A stretch of 64,000 nucleotides of DNA from Epithemia pelagica (taxonomy: Eukaryota > Bacillariophyta > Bacillariophyceae > Surirellales > Surirellaceae), in assembly GCA_946965045.2 (NCBI GenBank), contig OX337228.1, positions 2,356,001-2,420,000 of the forward strand. The letters run 5' to 3'. Below are positions 19,587 through 28,313 of the stretch, in pieces. The stretch's first letter is position 1. Each line of letters begins with the position of its first letter. Made by a program: the position numbers and the translations under genes. Below the pieces are notes generated by a model. It was not told where the DNA came from. It saw only the letters and a program-made list of their open reading frames with translations, and searched no databases.

Positions 19587-22500
19587 GTGAGTCACTGAAC
19601 GGTAGACTCGTAACTATAACCAACAATACAAACCTACAACCACATCCTCTTGCACGATTAATACGTGAATTAGACACTTCCGATCAGGATAACCATAACA
19701 ACGACGACGCCGCGAGCGACGACGACCCAATTCCCCAAACTACCGATCAGGATAACCATAACAACGACGATGCCCCGAGCGTCGACGATCGAAACACAAA
19801 CAATATCACAACAACCACATCCACCATCAACACAACTATTCCAGGCACCCAGAACAGCGATGACGCTACGAGTGTCGCCGAAGACCCACAACAAATAGAG
19901 AACGGAATACAAATAGAAAGAGGAGTTCAAGCATATGACTCGGACGAGTTCATTGGTGTTAAAACTCGAGATGTTAAGCCGCCAGACACCTATCGCGTGT
20001 TTGGCTGCAACCCGAACGGCTTTAAAACTTTACTCTCGAGTGGAGGAACTTTTGCGGAATACTGTGAAGAAATGTGCAGGCTGGACGCCGACACATGGTG
20101 CTTCTACGAAACCAACATTGACACCACTCAAGCTCAAGTTCGCAACGTTCTTCACACCACTGTTCAACGTCATTGTGAACACTCTCGTATCACTTTTGGC
20201 AGCACTAATATTCCATCACCGAGACCAACACCTTACAAGCCAGGTGGAACCCTCATCGCTTCACAAGGCAAGTCAACAGGTAGAATCACCACTCAAGGTA
20301 CTGATCGAATGGGCAGGTGGTCATATCAAGTCTTTTCAGGTCGAGGAAACAAAACCATTACGGTCATCTCAGCGTATCAAGTGTGTCGTCAGTCTCTTCT
20401 CACAGAGGAAACGAATCGCGTCCGATCCTTCACTGCCTCGGCCCAACAAATATCAATGCTTCGCCAAGTAAATCGACCCGTCTCCCCGCGAGAAGCGTTT
20501 ATTATTGATTTAACAGATTTCATCAGGCAATGCCGTGCTCGCAACTCGGAAATCTTACTTCTTGGTGATTTTAACGAGGCACTTAACGACAACAATGAAG
20601 GAATGTCCAAATTGTGTTTGGAATCGGAACTTCATGATATTATGGGAGAGCAGATTGGAAACACAACATTCGCAACATATATCAACGGCCGAGAACGAAT
20701 TGACTACGCACTTGGTACTAGCCATGTCGCTGCTGCAGTCACTCGTGCTTGCTACGAGCCTTTTCAACACAGAGACATCCCCAACGACCACAGAAACATG
20801 GTGATTGACTTCGATATTCAAAGACTTTTCGGCAACAGTACTCAACAACTTGGTCCCATCGCGAGTCGAGACTTTACCAGCAAGGACAGGAGCTCGAACA
20901 GACGCTACATTGAACACAAGCACAAGTTCTGTGTGCAGCACAGTTTCGCACAACGCTTAGAATCGCTCAAACAAAACTGGAATCCATGTTTGGCAGAACG
21001 ACTCGACAAAGACTTTCAACGGGCAGGAGAACACGCTAGTCGCAAATGCATAAAGAAACCACGAAGCATTCCCTTTGTTAAACAACTGGCAAGTCTCAGG
21101 AGCCGTAAGAATCTTCTTCTGAAACTCATCTCGGCCGAGAAATGGGGCAAATCATTCGAATCCGGAATCGCTTATACTACACGACATCAATCAGTGATCA
21201 ACATTCCCAGCACACTGGAGGCATGCCAACAAGAATGCAGAATAGTACAGCGACAAATACGAGAGATGACAAAAGATGCAGTTCAACGACGCCACAACGC
21301 ATTACAAACAGAATTGCAGCAAGCACTTGCAGAAGGCAACAAACAACAATCAAAAGCGCTCAAACATAGAATCGCGGCTGAACGTACCAAGGCCATGTAT
21401 ACTAAATTGAGACAATGTCGCGGGAACTTGAAAACAGGCATCACTCGATTAGATGTCCCAGCTGATCCAACCACTACAGACTACACAGGCTGCACTGAAT
21501 GGATCACTATTGATACACCGGCAGAAATAGAAGAAAGACTGTTAACGAGAAACCAACGTCATTTGGGTCAAGCTCACAACACATTCCCAACCAAACCGCC
21601 CTTCTCCGAATGGTGCGATTGGGGGGCATCTACCCACACAGCCGAGCTCATCCTAGAAGGCAACTGGCAAAGCGACGAACTCGACGACATGCAACAATCG
21701 TTGATCGACCACATGAAAGCACGCGTGACTCTTGACGCTATTCCTGCTCCAATCACGACCGAAGAATGGATCGGGAAGATTAAATCGTGGCCGGAATCCA
21801 CCACAACTTCTCCTTCTGGCTTTCATCTGGGCCATAGCAAAGCCTTGGTAGCTCCTCATGATCTGGACACTTCTACCGACGACGGACAAGAACTAGAGGG
21901 AAAACGTGAACAACTAATTGAATGGCAAGTCGGTCTGCTCAACTGTGCTTTATCCAACAAATACTCGTTCGACAGATGGAAGCACATCGTCAATGTAATG
22001 ATTTTGAAAGAGCCAAATAATCTGAAGATCCATCGTCTTCGTGTGATACACCTTTACGAGCAAGACTACAATCTGGTCTTAGCCATTAAGTGGAGACAAA
22101 TGATCCAACTAAACACCAATCAACGAACTCTACATCCTATGCAATTCGGAGGAGTTCCAGGCAAAGACGCAGTTATACCAACGCTTTGTGAAGAACTACA
22201 ATACGAAATTTCCCGAGCTAGTAAGCGTCCTCTAGTCCATTTGGACTACGACGCCACTGCTTGCTACGATCGGATTGTGCTATCCTTTGGGAGTCTTGCG
22301 TCACGCAGTTTCGGACAGAATAGATCTATTGTCTTCATCAACGCCACCACCTTGGAAGAAGCAAAGTACTATTTGAAGACAAAGCTCGGCGTCTCCGAAA
22401 GACACTACCAACATTGTCAACTGTACCCAATTTACGGATCCGGTCAAGGAGCCGGCAACTCTCCTGCGATTTGGTGTGTAATTTCTACTATTCTTTTCGA

Positions 22501-25500
22501 CACCTACGAAGACAAGGCTCATGGAGCTATTTTCAGCAGTCCCGATGGTTCAGTTACGACAGCCCTCCATATGATTGGATTTGTGGATGATACAAGCGGC
22601 AGCGTGAATGACTTTCTCCGAGAACAACCTGCTACACCAGATTACTATATTGCAAAGGCACAAGAGGATGCACAGCGATGGAACAATCTACTTAGTTTGT
22701 CAGGTGGAGCCCTCAATGTGGAGAAATGCTCTTATCATTTCATGCACTACACCTTCAATGTGGACGGACTAGCCTCTTTACAATCAGGCACCTTTGGCCC
22801 CCAAATTTCAATTCAATTTCACGGTTCCGAGCAAAATACACCCATCAAACAACTTTCTTCGTATCGCAGTCACAAAACTTTGGGAGTCCAGAAATCCCCT
22901 CACTGCACAGACAAGGGACTCTTTCTCGCTCTGGCAAAAAAGAACCGAGCACACACCTCCGTTATGGCTACGAGTCCCTTCTCGCGAACCGACGCATGGG
23001 CTTATTACCATGCCATATACTTACCCAGTATTTGCTACCCAATGCCCTCATCTACCTTGTCGGACGCACATTGCGACGCGCTTCAAGTTCAATTCAAGAA
23101 AGCTTTCCTTCCAAAATATGGCTTCAATCGGCATATGCCTAATGCAGTAGTCTACGGTCCTAACGAACTTGGTGGAATTGGCTTAAGAACGTTATCCGTT
23201 GAACGAGGCATCTCGCAAACATACCTATTGTTGGCGTGTCTTCGATCTCCAGGAGTCCCCGCAAAGCTCGCTAACATTGCCATCTCATGGGCACAGTTCT
23301 TAGCTGGCACAAGTGTGTCGATTTTCGAAGACGTCACCACTTCACTTCCTCATCTCGCGCCAATGCAATGGATCCCACAGGTACGCAAGTTTCTCCACTC
23401 TACAAGCTGCCAGATTGAACTAGAGACCAAATTTCTCCCCCCTTTACAACGCGACAACGACCGCTATCTGATGGATATTGTACTCGAGTCACAAATCTTT
23501 ACCAAGGCCGAACTTTTGCTGGTGAATGCATGCCGCATATACATGGGTGTCACTCTCCTAAGTGATATTACTACTCCCGACGGCACTAAACTTTCCAAGT
23601 TTGTGCTCGAACACCGACAGGACACCTTCTCTACTCACAACGGACTTCTGCCTTACCAAGAACTACCTGGACCTCGCGCTTGGACTCAATGGAACAAGAT
23701 GCTTAACCTTATCCGGGAACCAGGAGAACAACATCTGTCTATTCCACCACTCGGACACTGGATAGTTCATGGACACGAGACATACCGCCGTTGGTTTTAC
23801 TTCGTTGATTGCCAGAGTTCCACTTTATTCGTCGCTAACGGCGACAACTCTTTTCGCCATTACTGGTACCAGCATCCTTTCTTCTTACCCACATCTCAAG
23901 TCTCCCCACGACCACCGTCAACATCTGTTCCTGTTCATGTTGCTCAGTCCGGACCGGCCCTTGTCTTGTCACCATGTCGCCCCCAACTCATTCCGCAGAG
24001 TCCGCCTCCTCCGCAAAGCTTCTCCGCTTACGTCCAAACTCTGAAACAATGGGATCAGCATCTTCTCGCCAAAGTAGACCTTATCCAAACCGTGGAAGCA
24101 ATACAACAATACTTTCAGTCCTCGACAGTTCGTCTTTTTCTCTGCAGTGATGGCTCCGCCGCTTTGTTCAGAGGAAAATTTGGTTGTATCTGTAGTACTG
24201 ATACTGGACAACGGCTTTTCAAACTACATGGACCTGCACCAGGATTCCGCACCTCGTCGTTTCGCTCTGAAAGCTACGGAATGCTTGCTCTCTTCCGGAC
24301 CGTACTACATCTTACTACCCATTACCGACTGAGTTTTCCCCCCCACTGCATTTTCTACACCGACTCTCAGAGTTTGATCAAGACAGTGGAGAAACGATTA
24401 GAGTGGACATACGACTTCCCGTATTCCACCATGGAAGCTGATTGGGATATCCAACAATCGATTACTACTTCCTTACAGCAATTTCCTGAGATTCCCCAAT
24501 TTCTTCACGTCAGAGGACACCAAGACCGTTTTCATGCATACTCTACGTTACCTCTTACCGCTCAGCTGAATGTCGACGCAGACCGCCTGGCCAATTTGTA
24601 CGACTATCCTCCTGATATTTCTCCGCTCCGAGTTCCGTTGATTACTGGTTGTTGTGCTTTACTTCACACCCCTCAAGGTACAGTCAATTCCAATTATCGG
24701 ACGACCTTGCGCTATTTAGCAACTTGGCAACCGCTGCGACACTATCTTTGCAATAAGCATGACTGGGATATCGATACTTTTGAGTCTGTGGATTGGACTT
24801 CTCACGGCCGTGCTCTCCGAGCCTCTTTCCATCGCCGCCAATTTCATATCAAGTTTCTTCATGACTGGCTCCCCCTCGGCTACCTTCGATCCCGTTACGC
24901 TGTGTATTACTCTGACTCTTGCCCGCTATGCACTCCACCTGTTATCGAGACGCGTACCCACTTTCTCCGCTGTCCACATCGCCCTTGGAAAGGTCCCCTC
25001 TTCGACGATCTTGAAAAATTTTGGCGCCTCCAATATCTAGACCCCTTCCTCCGATTATTGTTGGTGGAAATCCTACAGTCATGGCTTGGCAATGTCTCAC
25101 CGACGTTTCCTACTCTTTCCCCATCATACCAACTTCTGATTACTCAACAACGTCGAATCGGATTAGATCAACTTTTCTTTGGACGCTTTTCTACTCAATG
25201 GCAAGTTCTTCAAGACTCGTATCTCTCCTCAACAAACCAGAAATCTCGTTCGGTATCGGGCTCCCACTTTGTCACTGGTTCTATAAAGGTTCTATGGACA
25301 CATGTCCACGCCCTCTGGCTCAAGCGGAACCATAATCTACACGGTGATACCCCACAAACTATCGAAGCTGCGTCCTACGCTCAAGCCCAACGCGAAGTTA
25401 TTGCTCTTTACGAGTACCGCCACCAACTTCCCCCCTCTGACCGGGACATCTTCTATTCCTCTACCACCGCCCATTTCGAGGCGGAAACGACTGCATTCTC

Positions 25501-25561
25501 ACTCCGCTCTTGGATCAACACCTGGCGTCCTGTTATTCTCAGGACTGCTCCACTCTCTTAA
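19583..25561 (+). CDS. Retrotransposon ORF2: APE endonuclease, reverse transcriptase, RNase H
   Basis: ORF2 encodes 1992 residues. Residues 1-130 are low complexity with an internal duplicate (DQDNHNNDDA twice). The APE-type endonuclease spans about 137-410: FGCNPNGF, the catalytic Glu in CFYETN, LLLGDFNE and NDHRNM. Reverse transcriptase spans about 780-1120: HLDYDATACYDRI, YGSGQGAGNSPA and the catalytic box FVDD at 1000-1003 (FADD is the commoner LINE form). RNase H spans about 1515-1675 with candidate catalytic Asp1523, Glu1563, Asp1594 and Asp1667. A zinc finger CPLC...H...C follows the RNase H, as in zf-RVT of other LINEs. The protein nicks the target, primes on it and copies element RNA. 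The frame has no breaks. Translation probably depends on reinitiation at the ATGA overlap with ORF1. Confidence 0.95.
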   Translation: MSESLNGRLVTITNNTNLQPHPLARLIRELDTSDQDNHNNDDAASDDDPIPQTTDQDNHNNDDAPSVDDRNTNNITTTTSTINTTIPGTQNSDDATSVAEDPQQIENGIQIERGVQAYDSDEFIGVKTRDVKPPDTYRVFGCNPNGFKTLLSSGGTFAEYCEEMCRLDADTWCFYETNIDTTQAQVRNVLHTTVQRHCEHSRITFGSTNIPSPRPTPYKPGGTLIASQGKSTGRITTQGTDRMGRWSYQVFSGRGNKTITVISAYQVCRQSLLTEETNRVRSFTASAQQISMLRQVNRPVSPREAFIIDLTDFIRQCRARNSEILLLGDFNEALNDNNEGMSKLCLESELHDIMGEQIGNTTFATYINGRERIDYALGTSHVAAAVTRACYEPFQHRDIPNDHRNMVIDFDIQRLFGNSTQQLGPIASRDFTSKDRSSNRRYIEHKHKFCVQHSFAQRLESLKQNWNPCLAERLDKDFQRAGEHASRKCIKKPRSIPFVKQLASLRSRKNLLLKLISAEKWGKSFESGIAYTTRHQSVINIPSTLEACQQECRIVQRQIREMTKDAVQRRHNALQTELQQALAEGNKQQSKALKHRIAAERTKAMYTKLRQCRGNLKTGITRLDVPADPTTTDYTGCTEWITIDTPAEIEERLLTRNQRHLGQAHNTFPTKPPFSEWCDWGASTHTAELILEGNWQSDELDDMQQSLIDHMKARVTLDAIPAPITTEEWIGKIKSWPESTTTSPSGFHLGHSKALVAPHDLDTSTDDGQELEGKREQLIEWQVGLLNCALSNKYSFDRWKHIVNVMILKEPNNLKIHRLRVIHLYEQDYNLVLAIKWRQMIQLNTNQRTLHPMQFGGVPGKDAVIPTLCEELQYEISRASKRPLVHLDYDATACYDRIVLSFGSLASRSFGQNRSIVFINATTLEEAKYYLKTKLGVSERHYQHCQLYPIYGSGQGAGNSPAIWCVISTILFDTYEDKAHGAIFSSPDGSVTTALHMIGFVDDTSGSVNDFLREQPATPDYYIAKAQEDAQRWNNLLSLSGGALNVEKCSYHFMHYTFNVDGLASLQSGTFGPQISIQFHGSEQNTPIKQLSSYRSHKTLGVQKSPHCTDKGLFLALAKKNRAHTSVMATSPFSRTDAWAYYHAIYLPSICYPMPSSTLSDAHCDALQVQFKKAFLPKYGFNRHMPNAVVYGPNELGGIGLRTLSVERGISQTYLLLACLRSPGVPAKLANIAISWAQFLAGTSVSIFEDVTTSLPHLAPMQWIPQVRKFLHSTSCQIELETKFLPPLQRDNDRYLMDIVLESQIFTKAELLLVNACRIYMGVTLLSDITTPDGTKLSKFVLEHRQDTFSTHNGLLPYQELPGPRAWTQWNKMLNLIREPGEQHLSIPPLGHWIVHGHETYRRWFYFVDCQSSTLFVANGDNSFRHYWYQHPFFLPTSQVSPRPPSTSVPVHVAQSGPALVLSPCRPQLIPQSPPPPQSFSAYVQTLKQWDQHLLAKVDLIQTVEAIQQYFQSSTVRLFLCSDGSAALFRGKFGCICSTDTGQRLFKLHGPAPGFRTSSFRSESYGMLALFRTVLHLTTHYRLSFPPHCIFYTDSQSLIKTVEKRLEWTYDFPYSTMEADWDIQQSITTSLQQFPEIPQFLHVRGHQDRFHAYSTLPLTAQLNVDADRLANLYDYPPDISPLRVPLITGCCALLHTPQGTVNSNYRTTLRYLATWQPLRHYLCNKHDWDIDTFESVDWTSHGRALRASFHRRQFHIKFLHDWLPLGYLRSRYAVYYSDSCPLCTPPVIETRTHFLRCPHRPWKGPLFDDLEKFWRLQYLDPFLRLLLVEILQSWLGNVSPTFPTLSPSYQLLITQQRRIGLDQLFFGRFSTQWQVLQDSYLSSTNQKSRSVSGSHFVTGSIKVLWTHVHALWLKRNHNLHGDTPQTIEAASYAQAQREVIALYEYRHQLPPSDRDIFYSSTTAHFEAETTAFSLRSWINTWRPVILRTAPLS

Positions 25562-25654
25562 CCGACTTTCTTCTTTCACCCACCAGTACTCCCAGTTCCA
25601 TTCCTTGTTTAGTCCTCGCTTCACATCTTGTGTGGAGCCGGGCGCGTCGGTCGA

Positions 25655-25667
25655 CGCTACCCTAGCG
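25655..25667 (+). repeat. Small GC-rich stem-loop in retrotransposon 3' UTR
   Basis: CGCTA-CCC-TAGCG is a perfect 5-bp stem with a 3-base loop, about 35 bases before the T run. It lies in a GC-rich block (25637-25680) of an otherwise AT-rich 3' UTR and could be part of a 3' recognition structure for the reverse transcriptase. Confidence 0.4.
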
Positions 25668-25698
25668 GGTGCGCGCGGCAGCGTTAAAATAGATTGTG

Positions 25699-25700
<2 letters not shown>

Positions 25701-25732
<32 letters not shown>
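25701..25732 (+). repeat. Poly(T) 3' tail of the retrotransposon (32 T)
   Basis: Thirty-two consecutive T on the coding strand end exactly at the right target-site duplication. The tail is therefore part of the inserted sequence, not of the target. Confidence 0.95.
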
Positions 25733-25752
25733 CAATCACCACACCACAACCA
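25733..25752 (+). repeat. Target-site duplication, right copy
   Basis: An exact copy of 17389-17408. Outside it the sequence diverges (ATAGAACT here, against TATAATTT after the left copy). Confidence 0.95.
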
Positions 25753-25785
25753 ATAGAACTCATAAGTGATAGACCGACGACCATC

Positions 25786-26751
25786 ATGTCGCGACCTGAG
25801 TTGACCGGACATGCCTCTTTGTTTTACAATGAGAAAGAGGCCCGGAAATACGATTCTTCATCGCGTATGATTGGAGTCCAAAGAGAGATTACCGACCGAG
25901 CGATTGAATTGTTGAGATTGAATGATAGCACCCCGAGCCTGGTACTCGACATTGGATGTGGGAGTGGGTTATCTGGCAAAGTTCTTGAAGAACGAGGGCA
26001 TGTCTGGGTAGGATGCGATGTTTCTCGTGACATGTTGACTGTAGCCAAAGAACGTATGGACAATCAAGAACAAGTCTCTCGGAATCCCAAAGCAAAAGAA
26101 TCGGACGACGACGTTGAACTGGCAGACTCGCACGACGAAGACGAGGACACCAAATGTTCCACGGGCGATTTACTACATCACGATATGGGAACGGGACTTC
26201 CTTTTCGACCGGCAACGTTTGATGCATGCATTTCAATCTCGGCATTGCAATGGCTATGTTATTCCAACTCGGCCCACCAGAATCCCAAGAGACGTTTGAC
26301 TCGGTTCTTTTCGTCCTTGTACACAGTGTTGAAACGCGGAGGTCGTGCCGTACTACAGTTTTATCCAGAGACCGCCGAACAAGCCGTATTAATAAGCGAA
26401 ACGGCGACTCGGGTTGGTTTCACTGGCGGTGTTGTTGTCGATTATCCCAACTCGGCAAAGGCAAAGAAACACTATCTTGTTCTTGGCTTTGAACGAAATA
26501 ATCAAGCTAGAAAGAAAGCACTTTCGGAAAGCGCATCCAACAAAAGCGGTCATAACAATGGGCACGTGACCGTTGGTGGCATGGAAGCCCAAAATAGGAA
26601 TGGAAAGAAGCAACCACCGCCTCGAAAGAAAAAGGGAGGGACGAAAACAAAGGAATGGATTCTTCATAAGAAGGAAATGCAAAGGCGGAAAGGAAAAGAT
26701 GTTCGGGCCGATACGAAATACACTGCGCGGAGACGACCGACAAAGTTTTGA
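25786..26751 (+). CDS. BUD23: 18S rRNA (guanine-N7) methyltransferase BUD23/WBSCR22
   Basis: A single exon of 321 residues. The protein methylates N7 of a guanine in 18S rRNA, with TRM112 as the usual partner, during 40S maturation. Sequence support is strong: the start RPELTGHASLFYNEKEARKY, motif I VLDIGCGSGLSGKVLEERG, the acidic strand end VGCDVSRDML, motif IV FDACISISALQWL, then LYTVLKRGGRAVLQFYPE and a Lys/Arg-rich tail with KKGGTKTKEWILHKKEMQ. An acidic insert lies near residues 110-130. The frame extends upstream through the T run only by non-ATG codons, so ATG 25786 is the start. It is only 33 bp from the retrotransposon duplication, so its native upstream promoter has been moved 8.3 kb away. 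Confidence 0.95.
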   Translation: MSRPELTGHASLFYNEKEARKYDSSSRMIGVQREITDRAIELLRLNDSTPSLVLDIGCGSGLSGKVLEERGHVWVGCDVSRDMLTVAKERMDNQEQVSRNPKAKESDDDVELADSHDEDEDTKCSTGDLLHHDMGTGLPFRPATFDACISISALQWLCYSNSAHQNPKRRLTRFFSSLYTVLKRGGRAVLQFYPETAEQAVLISETATRVGFTGGVVVDYPNSAKAKKHYLVLGFERNNQARKKALSESASNKSGHNNGHVTVGGMEAQNRNGKKQPPPRKKKGGTKTKEWILHKKEMQRRKGKDVRADTKYTARRRPTKF

Positions 26752-26999
26752 GGGGGTAGAATACTTCATAACAGTGAACAAAGCGTATATATTGAACAGA
26801 CTACAATTTCTGTAACTTAGTCTCTGCAATCGGCCATATCAACCCAAACACAACTAGGCAAACACAAAAAAATCTCTCTCTTGGGTGTGTTTTAGAATGA
26901 TCCAAAACCACGGAAGGATTGTTAAACGACGTGTTCCACTCTAGAGAGGAAGATAAGGAGCAGTTCATTGTGAGCGTAGACCAACGAAAATCCAAAAAG
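26752..26999. other. BUD23 3' flank
   Basis: An AT-rich 248-bp spacer between BUD23 and the tRNA gene. No other feature is evident. Confidence 0.4.
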
Positions 27000-27072
27000 T
27001 GGAGGACTTGGGAATCGAACCCAAGACCTTGTGCATGCTAAGCACACGCTCTACCAACTGAGCTAGACCCCC
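27000..27072 (-). tRNA. tRNA-Ala (AGC)
   Basis: The minus strand folds into a 73-nt cloverleaf without CCA. The acceptor 5' strand is GGGGGTC and the 3' strand GTCCTCC with discriminator A. The D stem is GCTC/GAGC with loop AGTTGGTA. The anticodon stem is TGTGC/GCACA with loop TTAGCAT, giving anticodon AGC. The T stem is TTGGG/CCCAA with loop TTCGATT. The alanine identity pair G3-U70 is present. The only flaw is a U6-U67 mismatch in the acceptor stem. No intron. The A box (TAGCTCAGTTGGTAGAGC) and the B box around GGTTCGATTCC are intact. Confidence 0.95.
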
Positions 27073-27128
27073 GCTAGGAATTTTTTCTCCTCTCGATGGG
27101 TAAGTTTCCGCATTATATATAAACACTA

Positions 27129-27945
27129 TTAACGCCATACGTAAGGGAGCAGTATATATACTGATCCCATAAATTCGAGCAGTATATACACTCCTCCCAT
27201 AACTTTGAATACATCTACTAATTGGAATATAGACGTCATTGTCTTTTTCACTTGTAATTCTAATAGTTTGTGGAATTTTGAACATTTTCATATATCATAG
27301 TCTACACTGATTTTGAAATTATAACAGTCGTTTCGTGTATCAAAACTTGGATGATTTTTGTGATTTTCTCATCCCATCGACCATGGCCCAACTTTGAGCA
27401 GTACGCACACACTCAATATCCAACAGCAAATGTCAAGACCTTCCATTCTGGTGTAAAATAATATGAACTATAGGACTTTGTCTTTATTTGTGATTTGACA
27501 GCACCTCTGTTGAGAATTCGGCAATTCCCTTTCTCAGACCATGTTTTTGCCTGCTTCACAGCATTGACCCTTTTTCGACACATTGAACCTTTCCTTGGTC
27601 AACTTTCGCCTCCACATACCATCTGTCTTGATCAATTGACTTTCCTTCATCCATTCTGACCTGGTTTGGCATCATTGGAAGATGATCCATGCCATTTTCA
27701 TTGTCCGCCCTCATTGTCTCTCATGGTCATCGCGGATGGCCGCTCAAGTTCGAGAAAAGCGACTAAAATGACAAAAATTCTCACTATGAATAAATTTGTA
27801 CTCGAAATTAAAACGACAATTTTTCAAATCGTGTTAAGATGGGAGCAGTTTATGGGACACAAACCATATATCGCTAAAGTTTTATGGGAGTAGTTTATTT
27901 GCTAATCCGTTAGGCTTAAAACGCGTTCCTTACGTATGGCGTTAA
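27129..27945. mobile_element. TTAA-flanked terminal-inverted-repeat element, non-autonomous (MITE-like)
   Basis: The sequence begins TTAA-CGCCATACGTAAGG and ends CCTTACGTATGGCG-TTAA. These are perfect 14-bp terminal inverted repeats inside a duplicated TTAA. Subterminal repeats support a real element: two tandem 30-bp units at 27147-27206 (GAGCAGTATATA... with CCCATAA), and inverted counterparts near 27840-27895 (TTATGGGA... and TTTATGGGAGTAG). The interior is AT-rich with no credible ORF. A TTAA target is characteristic of piggyBac-type elements, but the terminal CGCC is not the usual piggyBac CCC, so the family is uncertain. Confidence 0.72.
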
Positions 27946-28134
27946 AATGTGATCGTCCTTGAGACTAATTTTGGCTCATCTGGAACTTTTTATACAAGCA
28001 ATTTCGATATCGTCCCGCACGTGGAAGTGACCAGCATGTGCGCGAGAAGACATTTTTCGCGCCTGGCATGCCTACAATATGATTATTTCCGTACCCCATA
28101 TCGCAATAGATCGCAATCTTTGAAATTATTGATA
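27946..28134. other. spacer between two mobile elements
   Basis: A 189-bp unique-looking spacer. No gene is seen. Confidence 0.4.
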
Positions 28135-28164
28135 GAAGCTACGGGAAAAACGAGATGTGCATGG
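28135..28164 (+). repeat. Left terminal inverted repeat
   Basis: It starts GAAGCTACGGGAAAAA and continues CGAGATGTGCATGG. It matches the reverse complement of 33554-33582 with two substitutions and one indel. Confidence 0.75.
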
Positions 28165-28313
28165 TTATCCAAGGGCATCCCTAAGGAGTCGCTATGTGAC
28201 TCCATCGTCCTCTAGTCTACAGCTTTGCGGCCTCATCACAATTCCACCGAGAAGACCAAGAGCTCTAGAGAATCAATTGAATGTAGAAACTAGTAGTCAT
28301 TGTTATATGGTAC

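Larger units (their letters stand above)
17409..25732 (+). mobile_element. Full-length non-LTR retrotransposon (LINE), APE + RT + RNase H type
   Basis: This 8324-bp element is bounded by a perfect 20-bp target-site duplication. It has a 150-bp 5' UTR, ORF1 (17559-19586), ORF2 (19583-25561, overlapping ORF1 by ATGA), a 139-bp 3' UTR and a 32-base T run at the 3' end. No long terminal repeats are present. Both ORFs are intact and the duplication is unmutated, so the insertion looks recent and the copy may be competent. The order endonuclease, reverse transcriptase, RNase H, CCHC in ORF2 is that of I/Tad-like superfamily LINEs. Clade assignment would need a phylogeny. The poly(T) rather than poly(A) tail is unusual. 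Confidence 0.93.

Noticed and set aside
17409-25732. LTR retrotransposon or endogenous virus
   Set aside because: There are no terminal repeats, protease, integrase or envelope. The endonuclease is APE type and the insert has a 20-bp duplication.
25696-25785. Upstream extension of the BUD23 frame through the T run (poly-Phe leader)
   Set aside because: The frame is only open because TTT is not a stop, and the extension has no ATG. The run belongs to the retrotransposon tail.
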